A stretch of DNA of 64,000 bases from Shinella pollutisoli (GTDB lineage: Bacteria; Pseudomonadota; Alphaproteobacteria; Rhizobiales; Rhizobiaceae), in contig NZ_JANFDG010000010.1 of NCBI RefSeq assembly GCF_024609765.1, positions 62,001 to 126,000 of the forward strand, given 5' to 3'. Both the position numbers and the translations under genes were made by a program. The notes beneath the pieces are model-generated. The model was not told where the DNA came from, ran no database searches, and saw only the letters and a list, made by a program, of their open reading frames with translations. Positions 19,376-28,167 of this stretch are shown piece after piece (position 1 is the stretch's first letter; every line of letters begins with the position of its first letter).

Positions 19376-20169
19376 ACTTCGAGACGATCTCGGTCGAAGT
19401 CGACCGGCGCGGTGTGGCGACGCTCACGCTGTCGCGCCATGCGCAGCACAATGCCATCTCCGGCCTGATGATGCGCGAGCTCACCGCCGCCGCCGGCCTG
19501 CTTTCGGAGGACGGCGCGGTGCGCGTCGTCGTGCTGACGGGCGAGGGCGAGAGCTTCTGCGCCGGCGGCGACCTCAACTGGATGAAGGAGCAGATCGCCG
19601 CAAGCCGCGAGGAGCGCATCGCCGAGGCCCGCCGCCTCGCGCTGATGCTGAAGGCGCTGCGCGACCTGCCGAAGCCGCTCATCGGACGAGTGAACGGCCA
19701 GGCCTATGGCGGCGGCGTCGGCCTCATCAGCGTCTGCGACGCGGCGATCGCCGTCGAGGGCGCCCGCTTCGGCCTGACGGAAACCCGCCTCGGCCTCATT
19801 CCGGCGACGATCAGCCCCTATGTGATCGCCCGCATCGGCCCGTCCGCCATGCTGCGGCTCGCCACCTCCGCCCGCCTGTTCGATGCGGCGGCGGCGCGCG
19901 ACATCGGCCTCGTCACCGCCGTCGTCGCGCCGGATGCGCTGGACGCGGCTGTGGAGGCGGAGATCGTACCCTATTTCGCCGTCGCGCCGGAGGCCGCAGG
20001 CGCGGCCAAGGCGCTCGTCCATGCGCTCAGCCCGCCGATCGACGACGCCTTGATCGAGATGACGCTGACGCGGCTCGCCGACACCTGGGAGACGCCGGAG
20101 GCGGCCGAGGGCATCGCCGCCTTTCTCGAAAAGCGCAAGCCGGCCTGGGCGTCCGATCCTACTCGATGA
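19372..20169 (+). CDS. Enoyl-CoA hydratase/isomerase, probable 3-methylglutaconyl-CoA hydratase
   Basis: A 265-residue crotonase-fold protein. The oxyanion-hole motifs are CAGGDLNWMKEQ (about 63-74) and GQAYGGGVGLISVCDAA (about 110-126), with the GLTETRLGLIPATISPYV stretch following. In context it would hydrate 3-methylglutaconyl-CoA to HMG-CoA, the missing step between MccAB and HMG-CoA lyase; crotonase specificity cannot be proven from sequence. It is the last gene of the operon. Its 3' end overlaps the pbpC 3' end by 11 bp tail to tail. Confidence 0.88.
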   Translation: MNFETISVEVDRRGVATLTLSRHAQHNAISGLMMRELTAAAGLLSEDGAVRVVVLTGEGESFCAGGDLNWMKEQIAASREERIAEARRLALMLKALRDLPKPLIGRVNGQAYGGGVGLISVCDAAIAVEGARFGLTETRLGLIPATISPYVIARIGPSAMLRLATSARLFDAAAARDIGLVTAVVAPDALDAAVEAEIVPYFAVAPEAAGAAKALVHALSPPIDDALIEMTLTRLADTWETPEAAEGIAAFLEKRKPAWASDPTR

Positions 20170-22243
20170 AGACCCGGACACTCGCCGCGCGGCCGGCGGC
20201 GTCGATGACGGTGAGGGTGGAGAAGCCGGCGCCGTCCGGCGTCCATTGCAGCGTTCGGCGGCGCGAGGCCTCCGGCAGCACCTTGCCGTTGGCGAGCCAG
20301 CGGAACGGCGCGCGACCGCCCTGCAGCTTCAGCGCGAGCGGCATGATCTCCGTGCCGGCGGTGGCGCCGAGCTCCACATGCGCACCCTCCGGCGGATAGA
20401 CGATCTGCGGCGCGCGCTCGCGCGTGCCGGTGGAAACGAGGCCGTTCTCGGTGGTGGAGAAGCGGCGAAGGCCCGCCGGCAGCTCGGACTGGGCGAGACG
20501 CACCGCACCGGAGGGCGCGCGCGGCAGCGCGGTGACGGCGATGCCCGACTTGGCGAAGGCCTCGAACAGGATGGGGGCGGCGGCACCATAGCCCGTCAGC
20601 CCCGGCACCGCACCGTTGTCCGCCCGCCCGACCCAGACGCCGAGCACGTGCCGCCCGTCATAGCCGACCGACCAGGCGTCGCGGTAGCCGTAGCTCGTGC
20701 CGGTCTTGTAGGCGATGCCGAGCCTTCGGCTGCCCGCCGGGGGCACGACGGCGGAGAGCACGTCCGAGACCTGCCAGGCGGCGACGGGGGAGAGCAGCGG
20801 ATCGCCGTCGACGATCCCGGGCGTGCCGGAAATGCCGTCGCCGAGCCGCACCGGCATGCCGCGGTTGGCGAGCGCCGCATAGAGCTGCGTCAGGTCCTTC
20901 AGCGTGATGCCGAGCCCGCCGAGCGCGATGGCGAGGCCCGGCGCTTCCCCCTTCGGCAGGTCGGGCGAGACCGCCGCACGGCGGAAGCGCACCATCATCC
21001 GCGTCGGCCCGACCGCCTCCAGCAGCTTCACCGCCGGCACGTTCAGCGACATCTGCAGCGCCTTGCGCACGCTGACGTCGCCCTGATAGGTCATGTCGAA
21101 ATTGCGCGGCCGGTAGCCGGAGAAATCGGACGGGCGGTCCTCGACGATCGTCTCCTGCGCCACCAGCCCCTCCTCGAAGGCGAGCCCGTAGATGAAGGGT
21201 TTCAAGGCCGAGCCCGGCGAGCGGCGCACGCGCGTCATGTCGATCCAGCCGGCGCGGCTTGCGTCGAAATAATCGGCCGAGCCGACCTCGCCGAGGATGG
21301 TGCCGGTGCGCGCATCCGCCATCACCATGGCGATCGAGATCTTCGGGCCGAGCCTTGCGGCGGCCTCCCTGGCCACGGTCTCCAGTCCCTCCTGCACGGC
21401 GCGGTCGAGCGTCGTGCGGTGGACGCCGGCCTTCGGGTCCTTGATGAGCGCGAGATGCGAGAGATGCGCGGCGAAGGCCGGCAATTGCCGGCGCCGGTCG
21501 GGCACGGCCTCGGCGCTCGCGCGCTCCGCTTCGCCCTCGCCGATCACCTCGGAGACAGCGAGGCGGGTGAGCACGCGCTCGCGCGCCTGTTCAGCGGCTT
21601 GGCGAAAGCGGTCCGGCCGGCGTTTTTCCGGCAGCTGTGGCAGGGCGACGAGCAGGGCGGCCTCGGCCACCGTCAGCCGCGCCGGCTCCTTGCCGAACCA
21701 GGCGAGGCTCGCCGCGCGCACGCCTTCCAGATTGCCGCCATAGGGGGCGAGCGTCAGGTAGAGGTCGAGGATATCGACCTTGCTGAGCCGCCGTTCGAGC
21801 TGCACGGCGCGCGCCATCTGCCGGAGCTTGGCGAAGACCGAGCGGCTTTCGCGCGGCTCGATCAGCCGCGCGACCTGCATGGAGAGCGTCGAGGCGCCGG
21901 AGACGATGCGGCCGTTCGCCACGAACTGGCCGGCGGCACGCAGGAGCGCCAGCGGATCGATGCCGCCGTGCTCGTGGAAGCGCCGGTCCTCGTAGGCGAC
22001 GAGCATGCGCAGGAACTGCGGATCGACGTCCGCGGCGACCGTCTTCAGCCGCCAGAGGCCGTCGGGCGTGGCGAAGGCCCGCAGCAGCCTTCCGTCGCGG
22101 TCGTGCACCTCCTTCGAGACGACGGCGGCGACGTCCACCGGCGGCGGAAAGGCCCGGTCGGCGTAGTCGAGCCCGTAGGCAAGGGCGGCGAGCGCCGCCG
22201 CGCCCCCGGCCATGCCGACCGCGATCTTTCTCCACCGGGCCAT
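20159..22243 (-). CDS. pbpC: Penicillin-binding protein 1C
   Basis: 694 residues, a bifunctional class A PBP anchored by one N-terminal membrane segment and acting in the periplasm. The GT51 transglycosylase part has VAYEDRRFHEHGGIDP (about 83-98). The transpeptidase part has SPGSALKP (serine of SxxK near 343), SLN near 393 and KTGTSYGYRD (near 514). A C-terminal beta-rich BiPBP_C-like domain ends the protein. It lies 9 bp after the alpha-2-macroglobulin gene on the same strand, the conserved yfhM-pbpC pairing. It is thought to repair peptidoglycan at sites where the protease trap works. Confidence 0.95.
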   Translation of the reverse strand: MARWRKIAVGMAGGAAALAALAYGLDYADRAFPPPVDVAAVVSKEVHDRDGRLLRAFATPDGLWRLKTVAADVDPQFLRMLVAYEDRRFHEHGGIDPLALLRAAGQFVANGRIVSGASTLSMQVARLIEPRESRSVFAKLRQMARAVQLERRLSKVDILDLYLTLAPYGGNLEGVRAASLAWFGKEPARLTVAEAALLVALPQLPEKRRPDRFRQAAEQARERVLTRLAVSEVIGEGEAERASAEAVPDRRRQLPAFAAHLSHLALIKDPKAGVHRTTLDRAVQEGLETVAREAAARLGPKISIAMVMADARTGTILGEVGSADYFDASRAGWIDMTRVRRSPGSALKPFIYGLAFEEGLVAQETIVEDRPSDFSGYRPRNFDMTYQGDVSVRKALQMSLNVPAVKLLEAVGPTRMMVRFRRAAVSPDLPKGEAPGLAIALGGLGITLKDLTQLYAALANRGMPVRLGDGISGTPGIVDGDPLLSPVAAWQVSDVLSAVVPPAGSRRLGIAYKTGTSYGYRDAWSVGYDGRHVLGVWVGRADNGAVPGLTGYGAAAPILFEAFAKSGIAVTALPRAPSGAVRLAQSELPAGLRRFSTTENGLVSTGTRERAPQIVYPPEGAHVELGATAGTEIMPLALKLQGGRAPFRWLANGKVLPEASRRRTLQWTPDGAGFSTLTVIDAAGRAASVRVFIE

Positions 22244-22252
22244 GCCGTGCCC

Positions 22253-25200
22253 CTACTCGGCCGCCGAGACCTGCATGCGGCCGGCGGCGGTGCGGGCGGA
22301 GAACTGCGGACGGTACATATCCTCCACCTGCGCCGCCGGATGGTCGTAGACGCCGGGCGTCACTGCGCGCACCACATAGGCGAAGGTGATCTCGCGGCCG
22401 GAGCCCGCACTCCGGTTGAAGGCGGCGACGAAGCGGTCGTAGCGGAACTCGGTATGCGCCGGCTCCACCTCCTCCAGCCAGTCGAAATTGGTAAGCTTGG
22501 CGCTGTCGACGAGGCTCGGATTGTCGATCTCGAAGCCCGCCGGCAGGAGGTCGGTGACGATGATGCGCGACGGCCAGTCATTGTGCTCGGTCACCTTCAG
22601 CACGACGACGTAGCGCTCGTTCTGCACCGCCTCGGAGACGTTCGCCTCCTCGCCGTCGAGCGTGTAGTAGGTCCGCTCGATGGCGAAGCCGTCGCCGCCG
22701 GCCGGCAGCGGGTCGACGGGTGACGCCACCGTCGTCAGCACCGCCGAGACCGGCTCGCCGCCGCGGTTGGCGACGGTGAGCGGCGCGGTGAGCAGTGCCT
22801 TGCCGGTCATCTGCGCCGCATAGCCGCCGTCGCGCGCGGCTCCGTTCACCTCCAGCTTGAGGCCCTTGTCGGCATCCTTCATGCCGCGTGCGGCGAGCAG
22901 CATCCACGTCTGCTCCTGCGTCGAGGTGTAGCGTTTCCGCTCCCACTGCGCGGCGACGACTGTCGCGAGGTCGGGGATGATCGCCGGTGCCGGCCGCGTC
23001 TCGGCGGCGAGCGCCAGCACGGCGGCGGCGTCGCGCAGCGACGAGCCGTAGTCGTTGCGCGAGAGGCCGACATTGGTCACGTCGCGGGCAAGGCCGAGCG
23101 CATCGGCGAAGATGCGCGTCGCGCGCTGGCTGTCGCCGTAGAGCCCGAGCGCGCCGGCGATATGGGCGCGCGCGAGCGGGGTCGAGAACTCGGAGAGCTT
23201 CGTGTCCGCATAGTAGCGCAGGTCGCTGATCGCGGCCTTGCGGTTGCGGGCGAGCACGTAGAGCGCATAGGCGATCTCGTTGCCCTGGTCGCGCACGTTG
23301 GTGTTGTAGGAGAGCGCGTTCTGCAGGTTGGAGAGCGCCTGCACCATCGCCTCCTCGGGCACGGCGAACTTCTGTTCGCGCGCCCGCGTCAGGAAATCGG
23401 TGACGAAGGCGTCGAGCCAGAGGTCGCCGTAGGACGGTCCCCACAGGCCGAAGCTGCCGGAGGAGGACTGGTTGGCGAGCACGCGCCAGATCGCCTCCTG
23501 CACCCGCTTCTGCGTCTCCGTATCTTCCGGCAGGCCGGACTGGCTGGAGAGCTCGCTGAGATAGAGGAGCGGCAGCGCCCGGCTCGTCGTCTGCTCGGTG
23601 CAGCCGTAGGGATAGCGGTCGAGCGAGGTGAGAAGCGCCGGGATGTCGAAGGCGGAAGCGCGCGAGACGTTGAGGCTGACGGAGGCGCTCGCCGGCTGGC
23701 TGTCGACGAGAAGCTGGTCGTCGACCGTCAGGCTGCCGCCGGCGGCGATCTCGATCGTCCGCCGCGTGGTGATCGGCAGCGTCGCCGGGCGCACGGGAAC
23801 GGAGAGCACCTGCTCCAGCGACAGGCCGTTGCCGGCGAGCGTCACCGTCACCTCGCCGTCGCCCGCCTCGCCGCCGACGAGCGGCAGCGTCAGCGCCGTC
23901 TTGCCGCCGGCATCGAGCCGTACCGTCTTGCCCGTACCCGTCTGCTCGACCATGGCCGAGGCATTGTGCGTGACGGAGACCGTGTAGTCGCCGGCCGGCG
24001 CGTCGGTGTTGGCGATGTCGAGCCTGAGGTTCGCATGGTCCCCGGGCGCCAGGAACTTCGGCAGGCTGGCGGTGACGACGACGGGATCGCGGATCACCAC
24101 GTCCTTCACCGCATGGCCGAGGCCGGTCTTCGTCCAGGCGACGGCCATGACGCGGGCCGTGCCGTTGAACTGCGGGATGTCGAAGGAGACCTTCGCGCGG
24201 CCTTCCGCATCCAGCTTCACGGGACCGGCGAAGAAGGCGACCAGCTTCTCGGTCGGCGGATTGCCGGAAAGGGCCGCTTCGCCGCCGTCGCCGCCGGTGC
24301 GCAGCCGCCCGGTCGCGCCGAGCGAGCCGTCGATCAGCCGTCCGTAGAGATCGCGGATCTCGAGTCCGAGCCGTCGCTGGCCGAAATACCAGCCGGCCGG
24401 GTCCGGCGCCTCGTAGCGGGTGAGGTTGAGGATGCCGACGTCGACGGCGGCGACCGTCACATAGGCCTCCTCGTTCGCGCCCGCGCCGGTGACGGTAAGC
24501 GAAATGTCGAGCGGCTGGCGCGGCAGCGTCTTCTCCGGTACGTCGAGGTCGACGGCGAGCTTGCGCCCGGCCGGGTCGACGGTGAGCCAGGTGATGCCGA
24601 TCGCCCGCATGGGCATGCGGCTCTGCTGTTCGGCGCCGGGACGGAAGAGCGTCGCCGTCACGTAGGAGCCGGGGCCCCACTCCGCGGTGATCGGGATCTC
24701 CACCTCGCCGCCGTCGGCGCCGATCGTCGCCGTCTGCGTGGCGATCAGGCTTTCGGCGCCGACGGTGACGAGAAGCTCGCCGGCGTGGCGCGGCGAGACC
24801 TTCAGCCGCGCCGTGTCGCCGACCTTGTAGCTCTCTTTATCGAGCGAGATTTCCAGCGCGTCCGGCGTCTCGGTCGAGCTTGCCTCGACATACCAGCCGG
24901 CGTCGAAGTCGACGCTGGTGGCGGGGCCGTCCGCCGCCGGGCTTTCCACCTCGAGCCGGTAGCGGCCCCAGGTGACGGGCACGGAGATGCGTCCGCCGTC
25001 GGCGGCGAGATCGACCGTGCCGTCGGCCACCTGCGTCGTCGACAGGACGGGCTCGTAGCGCCAGGCGCTGCCGTCGCGATACCACTGGTAGTTCCGCTGC
25101 AGGGCGAGCAGCTTCCAGGCGACGCCCTGCATGGCCTCCTTCGCGCCGTCCGGGGAGACCGCGACGACATGGAAATTGGCGAGGCTGTTCTCGCGGAGAT

Positions 25201-27703
25201 CGCCCTTGAACTCGGGCTTTACGCCGATCATCGGCCCCGTCGCCCGGACGGGCAGCGTCAGCGAGCGCTCGACGGCGCGCCCGCCCGCCTCCATCATCCG
25301 CAGCGTCACCTGCGCTTCCAGGCGCTGCGTCGTGGCGGGCAGGTCGGTGACGGTGACCTCGAAGCTGGCATGGCCCTCGTCGTCGAGCACGTCGAGGCCT
25401 TCCAGCGCCGTACGGCTCTCCTCGACCTCCTCCTCGTCGGCGAGGCCGAAGACGTAGTCGGGGAAGGCGGCGGCGGTGCGGGTCGGCTTCAGCGCCATGT
25501 CGCCCTCGATCTCCAGGCCCGCGCCCGGCGCGCCGTAGAGATAGCGGCCCTCGACCGACACTTCCGCCGGTACCTCTGGCTCGATCTCCTTCGCCGTGCT
25601 GGTCATGTCGAACTCGATGCGGTCGGGCACGAAGTCGTCGACGAGGAACTGCTTCTCGCCGATGGCAGAACCCTTCGGGTCGGCGAAGACCTGCATCGTC
25701 CAGGTGCCGCGCATGCTGTTGGGCTGGAGCGCCAGGTCGACGGCATGGCCGCCGAGCGCGGCGCCGTCGCTGACGATGCGCCGGTCCTCGACGCCGTCCG
25801 GCCGGGTGAAGACGAAGGTGAGCGGCAGTTTTTCCACCGCGTTCGCCTCGATGTCGCGGGCAAGGGCCGCGGCATGCACCGTCTCCCCGGCGCGGTAGAT
25901 GCCGCGCTCCGTCCAGGCGAGCACGTCGATGGCTCCGGGCGCGGGACGGCCGGTGACGCCGCGGTCGGACAGGTCGAAGCCGGCGCGCGTCATGTCGAGG
26001 AAGACGAAGTCGGACGGGCCGTTGCGGGCGAGGATCACGGCGGGGGTCAGCGCCGCCGTGCCGCGCATCAGGCCGGCGGTGAAGGTCGCGCGGCCGTCCT
26101 TGCCGGTCGTCGCCGTGCCCAGCACCTCGTTGTTGCGGGCGAGAAGCTGCAGCTCCACCCCTTCGAGCGGCCGGGCGCTGTCGAGCGAGCGGGCGAAGAC
26201 GTTGAGGCCGTCCGTGCCGGCATAGGTCGCCAAGCCGACGTCCGAGACGACGAACCATTGCGTGGCCTTGGCATCCCATTCGTTCACCCGCCCGTTGGAG
26301 GCGGCGGCCGTCAGCACGTAGACGCCGGGCTTGCGCTCGGGCAGCGCCTCGTCCACGGGGAAACTGGTGACGACGTCCTTGTTGAGCTCGGGCGAGATCT
26401 CGATCTTGCCCTGCCAGACCAGCTCGCCGCTCTGGCTCTCGATGCGGTCGGCCGAATAGCCGTCGAGCTGGGTCAGGAACTGGCTGTCGGCGAGCAGCGG
26501 TGCGATGGCGCGGTCGCCGATGCGGTAGAGCTTCAGGTCGGCGCCGTCGGTGTTGACCGAGACGATCGGGATGCCGCGCCGCGCGCTGCCCGGCAGCACG
26601 AAGCTGTCGCCGGTGAAGCGCACCATGGCGCTGCGGTCCTGCACGTAGATGTCGAGGTCGACCGGCGTTTCCAGCGCTTCGTCCACGGAGGAGGGCAGGC
26701 CCGGGCGGAAGGTGAGGCGGTAGCGCTGGCCGTGGGAAAGGCCCTCGACGCAGATCTGCCGGTCCTTCGCCTCGACCGCCTTGGCGGGCGCGCCGTCGAC
26801 GGTGACGAAGGAGGCGTAGTCGGCCCCCGCCTTCACCAGCGCCTCGGAGAATTCGGCGCAGGCGCGCGGATTGGCGCTGTCGGAATCGATCGTGTGGTTC
26901 ACCACGCGGAAGCCCCGTCGGGCGCGCAGCGCCAGGAGCGCGGTGCGCACGGCGGGCTCTTCCCGGATCGCGAGGCTCGCCTTGTAGGCATTGATGCCGG
27001 AACGGTAGTGGCCGGCCTTGTCGAGCGCGCCGGCGAGTGCGGCGAGCGCCTTCGCGCGGCTCTCGGCGCTGCGGGAGAGCTGGTAGGCGTTGATGGCCGC
27101 ATAGGCGCCCTGCATCGACAGATAGCTGTTGTCGGCGACGCGCCCGGCCGATTCCGCCGTTTCGATCCAGAGGTGGAAATCGTCGGGCGCGAGCGACAAG
27201 GCGCCGCGGTAGGCGACGAGCGCTTCCCGGAAGCGGCCGGAAGCGGTCTCGATCCGGCCGAGAGAGGCGAGGCTCTCGACGCCCTGTCCCTCGTGCTCGG
27301 GGGCGAGCGAAAGCTCGCTGCGGAAGGCGCGGGCGTTGCGCGCGAAGAACTCGGGCAGGAAGGAGAGCGCCGGCGGCGCGCCGATGTCGGCCGCGCCGTC
27401 GCTGAGCACGATGCGTCCGGCGACCGCGCCCGGGAACGGGTTCAGCGTGTTGAAGTCGCTCTTGAGGAAGCACCACCTGGCCTTCGGATTGTAGGTGAAG
27501 GCGCGGCAGGAGAGGTCGTCGATGCAGTCCGTCTTGCACTGGTCGAGCGTCACGTCCTGCACGGTGCGCAGGTCGAAGCCGAAATAGTCGCTGTTCTCGA
27601 CGGTAACGACGGTGCGTGCATCCTCGGCCGCCGCCGGGAGCGGCGGGGAGAGGAGGGCGCCGAGGAGAAGTGCCGAGAAACCGAAGAATGCGCGTCTAGA
27701 CAT
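22253..27703 (-). CDS. Bacterial alpha-2-macroglobulin with N-terminal PAN domain
   Basis: 1816 residues from the ATG at 27703, which follows an ideal AAGGAGG site; an in-frame extension to 27847 looks spurious. The signal peptide ends near PLPAAAEDA and has no lipobox cysteine, so a soluble periplasmic protein is predicted. A PAN/apple-like domain with cysteines (LDQCKTDCIDDLSCRAFTY, about 47-65) follows. Then come TPR-like helices, many macroglobulin beta domains and the thioester motif YGCTEQ near residue 1368. It would trap attacking proteases by thioester cross-linking. It is co-directional with and 9 bp before pbpC. Confidence 0.92.
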   Translation of the reverse strand: MSRRAFFGFSALLLGALLSPPLPAAAEDARTVVTVENSDYFGFDLRTVQDVTLDQCKTDCIDDLSCRAFTYNPKARWCFLKSDFNTLNPFPGAVAGRIVLSDGAADIGAPPALSFLPEFFARNARAFRSELSLAPEHEGQGVESLASLGRIETASGRFREALVAYRGALSLAPDDFHLWIETAESAGRVADNSYLSMQGAYAAINAYQLSRSAESRAKALAALAGALDKAGHYRSGINAYKASLAIREEPAVRTALLALRARRGFRVVNHTIDSDSANPRACAEFSEALVKAGADYASFVTVDGAPAKAVEAKDRQICVEGLSHGQRYRLTFRPGLPSSVDEALETPVDLDIYVQDRSAMVRFTGDSFVLPGSARRGIPIVSVNTDGADLKLYRIGDRAIAPLLADSQFLTQLDGYSADRIESQSGELVWQGKIEISPELNKDVVTSFPVDEALPERKPGVYVLTAAASNGRVNEWDAKATQWFVVSDVGLATYAGTDGLNVFARSLDSARPLEGVELQLLARNNEVLGTATTGKDGRATFTAGLMRGTAALTPAVILARNGPSDFVFLDMTRAGFDLSDRGVTGRPAPGAIDVLAWTERGIYRAGETVHAAALARDIEANAVEKLPLTFVFTRPDGVEDRRIVSDGAALGGHAVDLALQPNSMRGTWTMQVFADPKGSAIGEKQFLVDDFVPDRIEFDMTSTAKEIEPEVPAEVSVEGRYLYGAPGAGLEIEGDMALKPTRTAAAFPDYVFGLADEEEVEESRTALEGLDVLDDEGHASFEVTVTDLPATTQRLEAQVTLRMMEAGGRAVERSLTLPVRATGPMIGVKPEFKGDLRENSLANFHVVAVSPDGAKEAMQGVAWKLLALQRNYQWYRDGSAWRYEPVLSTTQVADGTVDLAADGGRISVPVTWGRYRLEVESPAADGPATSVDFDAGWYVEASSTETPDALEISLDKESYKVGDTARLKVSPRHAGELLVTVGAESLIATQTATIGADGGEVEIPITAEWGPGSYVTATLFRPGAEQQSRMPMRAIGITWLTVDPAGRKLAVDLDVPEKTLPRQPLDISLTVTGAGANEEAYVTVAAVDVGILNLTRYEAPDPAGWYFGQRRLGLEIRDLYGRLIDGSLGATGRLRTGGDGGEAALSGNPPTEKLVAFFAGPVKLDAEGRAKVSFDIPQFNGTARVMAVAWTKTGLGHAVKDVVIRDPVVVTASLPKFLAPGDHANLRLDIANTDAPAGDYTVSVTHNASAMVEQTGTGKTVRLDAGGKTALTLPLVGGEAGDGEVTVTLAGNGLSLEQVLSVPVRPATLPITTRRTIEIAAGGSLTVDDQLLVDSQPASASVSLNVSRASAFDIPALLTSLDRYPYGCTEQTTSRALPLLYLSELSSQSGLPEDTETQKRVQEAIWRVLANQSSSGSFGLWGPSYGDLWLDAFVTDFLTRAREQKFAVPEEAMVQALSNLQNALSYNTNVRDQGNEIAYALYVLARNRKAAISDLRYYADTKLSEFSTPLARAHIAGALGLYGDSQRATRIFADALGLARDVTNVGLSRNDYGSSLRDAAAVLALAAETRPAPAIIPDLATVVAAQWERKRYTSTQEQTWMLLAARGMKDADKGLKLEVNGAARDGGYAAQMTGKALLTAPLTVANRGGEPVSAVLTTVASPVDPLPAGGDGFAIERTYYTLDGEEANVSEAVQNERYVVVLKVTEHNDWPSRIIVTDLLPAGFEIDNPSLVDSAKLTNFDWLEEVEPAHTEFRYDRFVAAFNRSAGSGREITFAYVVRAVTPGVYDHPAAQVEDMYRPQFSARTAAGRMQVSAAE

Positions 27704-27884
27704 GACGTCCTCCTTGTCGCCGCCCGCCCCCGAGCCGCCCTCACTGTCCGGGGCCGGGGCGGGCTTGTCAACGTCGGACGAGCCGTCCTGCCGGCGGAAG
27801 AAGGCGGATGGAACCTGCTGCAAGACGTTTGACCGGGCGGCTTCCATCGTCCGCCGCCCGAAAAATCTTCGCCGCGCCGCCGCG

Positions 27885-27900
27885 TTAACCTTTTGTTAAC
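27885..27900. promoter_or_regulatory. CtrA-like binding site (TTAA-N7-TTAAC)
   Basis: TTAA at 27885-27888 and TTAA at 27896-27899 are separated by exactly seven bases and followed by CC. This matches the full CtrA consensus TTAA-N7-TTAA of alphaproteobacteria. It lies about 180 bp upstream of the alpha-2-macroglobulin start (minus strand) and about 90 bp upstream of the candidate small RNA (plus strand). Either could be the target. Confidence 0.5.
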
Positions 27901-27979
27901 CATATGCGCGCAGGATTGCCCAATGAACCGGTAAGACCGTCACATCGCTGTAACGGCGGTGCGCTAGGAAGAAGCCGGA

Positions 27980-28086
27980 CACAGTAGTCGTGTTCCGCCG
28001 CCTTGACCACGGATGTACTGGCAAGGTCCGGAACACCTCCCGGCTCGACCGGGATGAGGAAGCGGGGGCATGACCCTCGCTTTTTT
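27980..28086 (+). ncRNA. Three-hairpin candidate small RNA or attenuated leader
   Basis: Three successive hairpins end in a U-tract. Hairpin 1: GTGTTCCG (27990-27997) with CGGAACAC (28029-28036), with inner CCTTG/CAAGG (28001-28005/28022-28026). Hairpin 2: TCCCGG (28038-28043) with CCGGGA (28049-28054), loop CTCGA. Hairpin 3: GCGGGGG (28062-28068) with CCCTCGC (28074-28080), one G-U pair, then six T's (28081-28086), a Rho-independent terminator. The 5' end is a guess, and no clear promoter was found. The layout fits rhizobial trans-acting sRNAs, or a 5' leader of the AEC transporter. I cannot assign a known family. Confidence 0.5.
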
Positions 28087-28167
28087 CATTGGTCCCTCCC
28101 GGCGATTGGGCTACGCATGGCCGTCGAAGCGGCCGCCCCGGCCGCGCATCCCCGCCCGGAAGGTTCC

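Noticed and set aside
20246-22723. An 825-codon plus-strand open frame opposite pbpC
   Set aside because: No recognisable domains; pbpC on the other strand has all transglycosylase and transpeptidase motifs.
23162-27832. A 1556-codon plus-strand open frame opposite the alpha-2-macroglobulin
   Set aside because: Composition is typical of an antisense frame of a GC-rich gene; no motifs, and the minus-strand gene has a thioester motif, signal peptide and ribosome site.
28003-28167. N-terminal extension of the AEC transporter
   Set aside because: It overlaps the hairpins and terminator of the leader, and the ATG at 28168 has a proper ribosome site.
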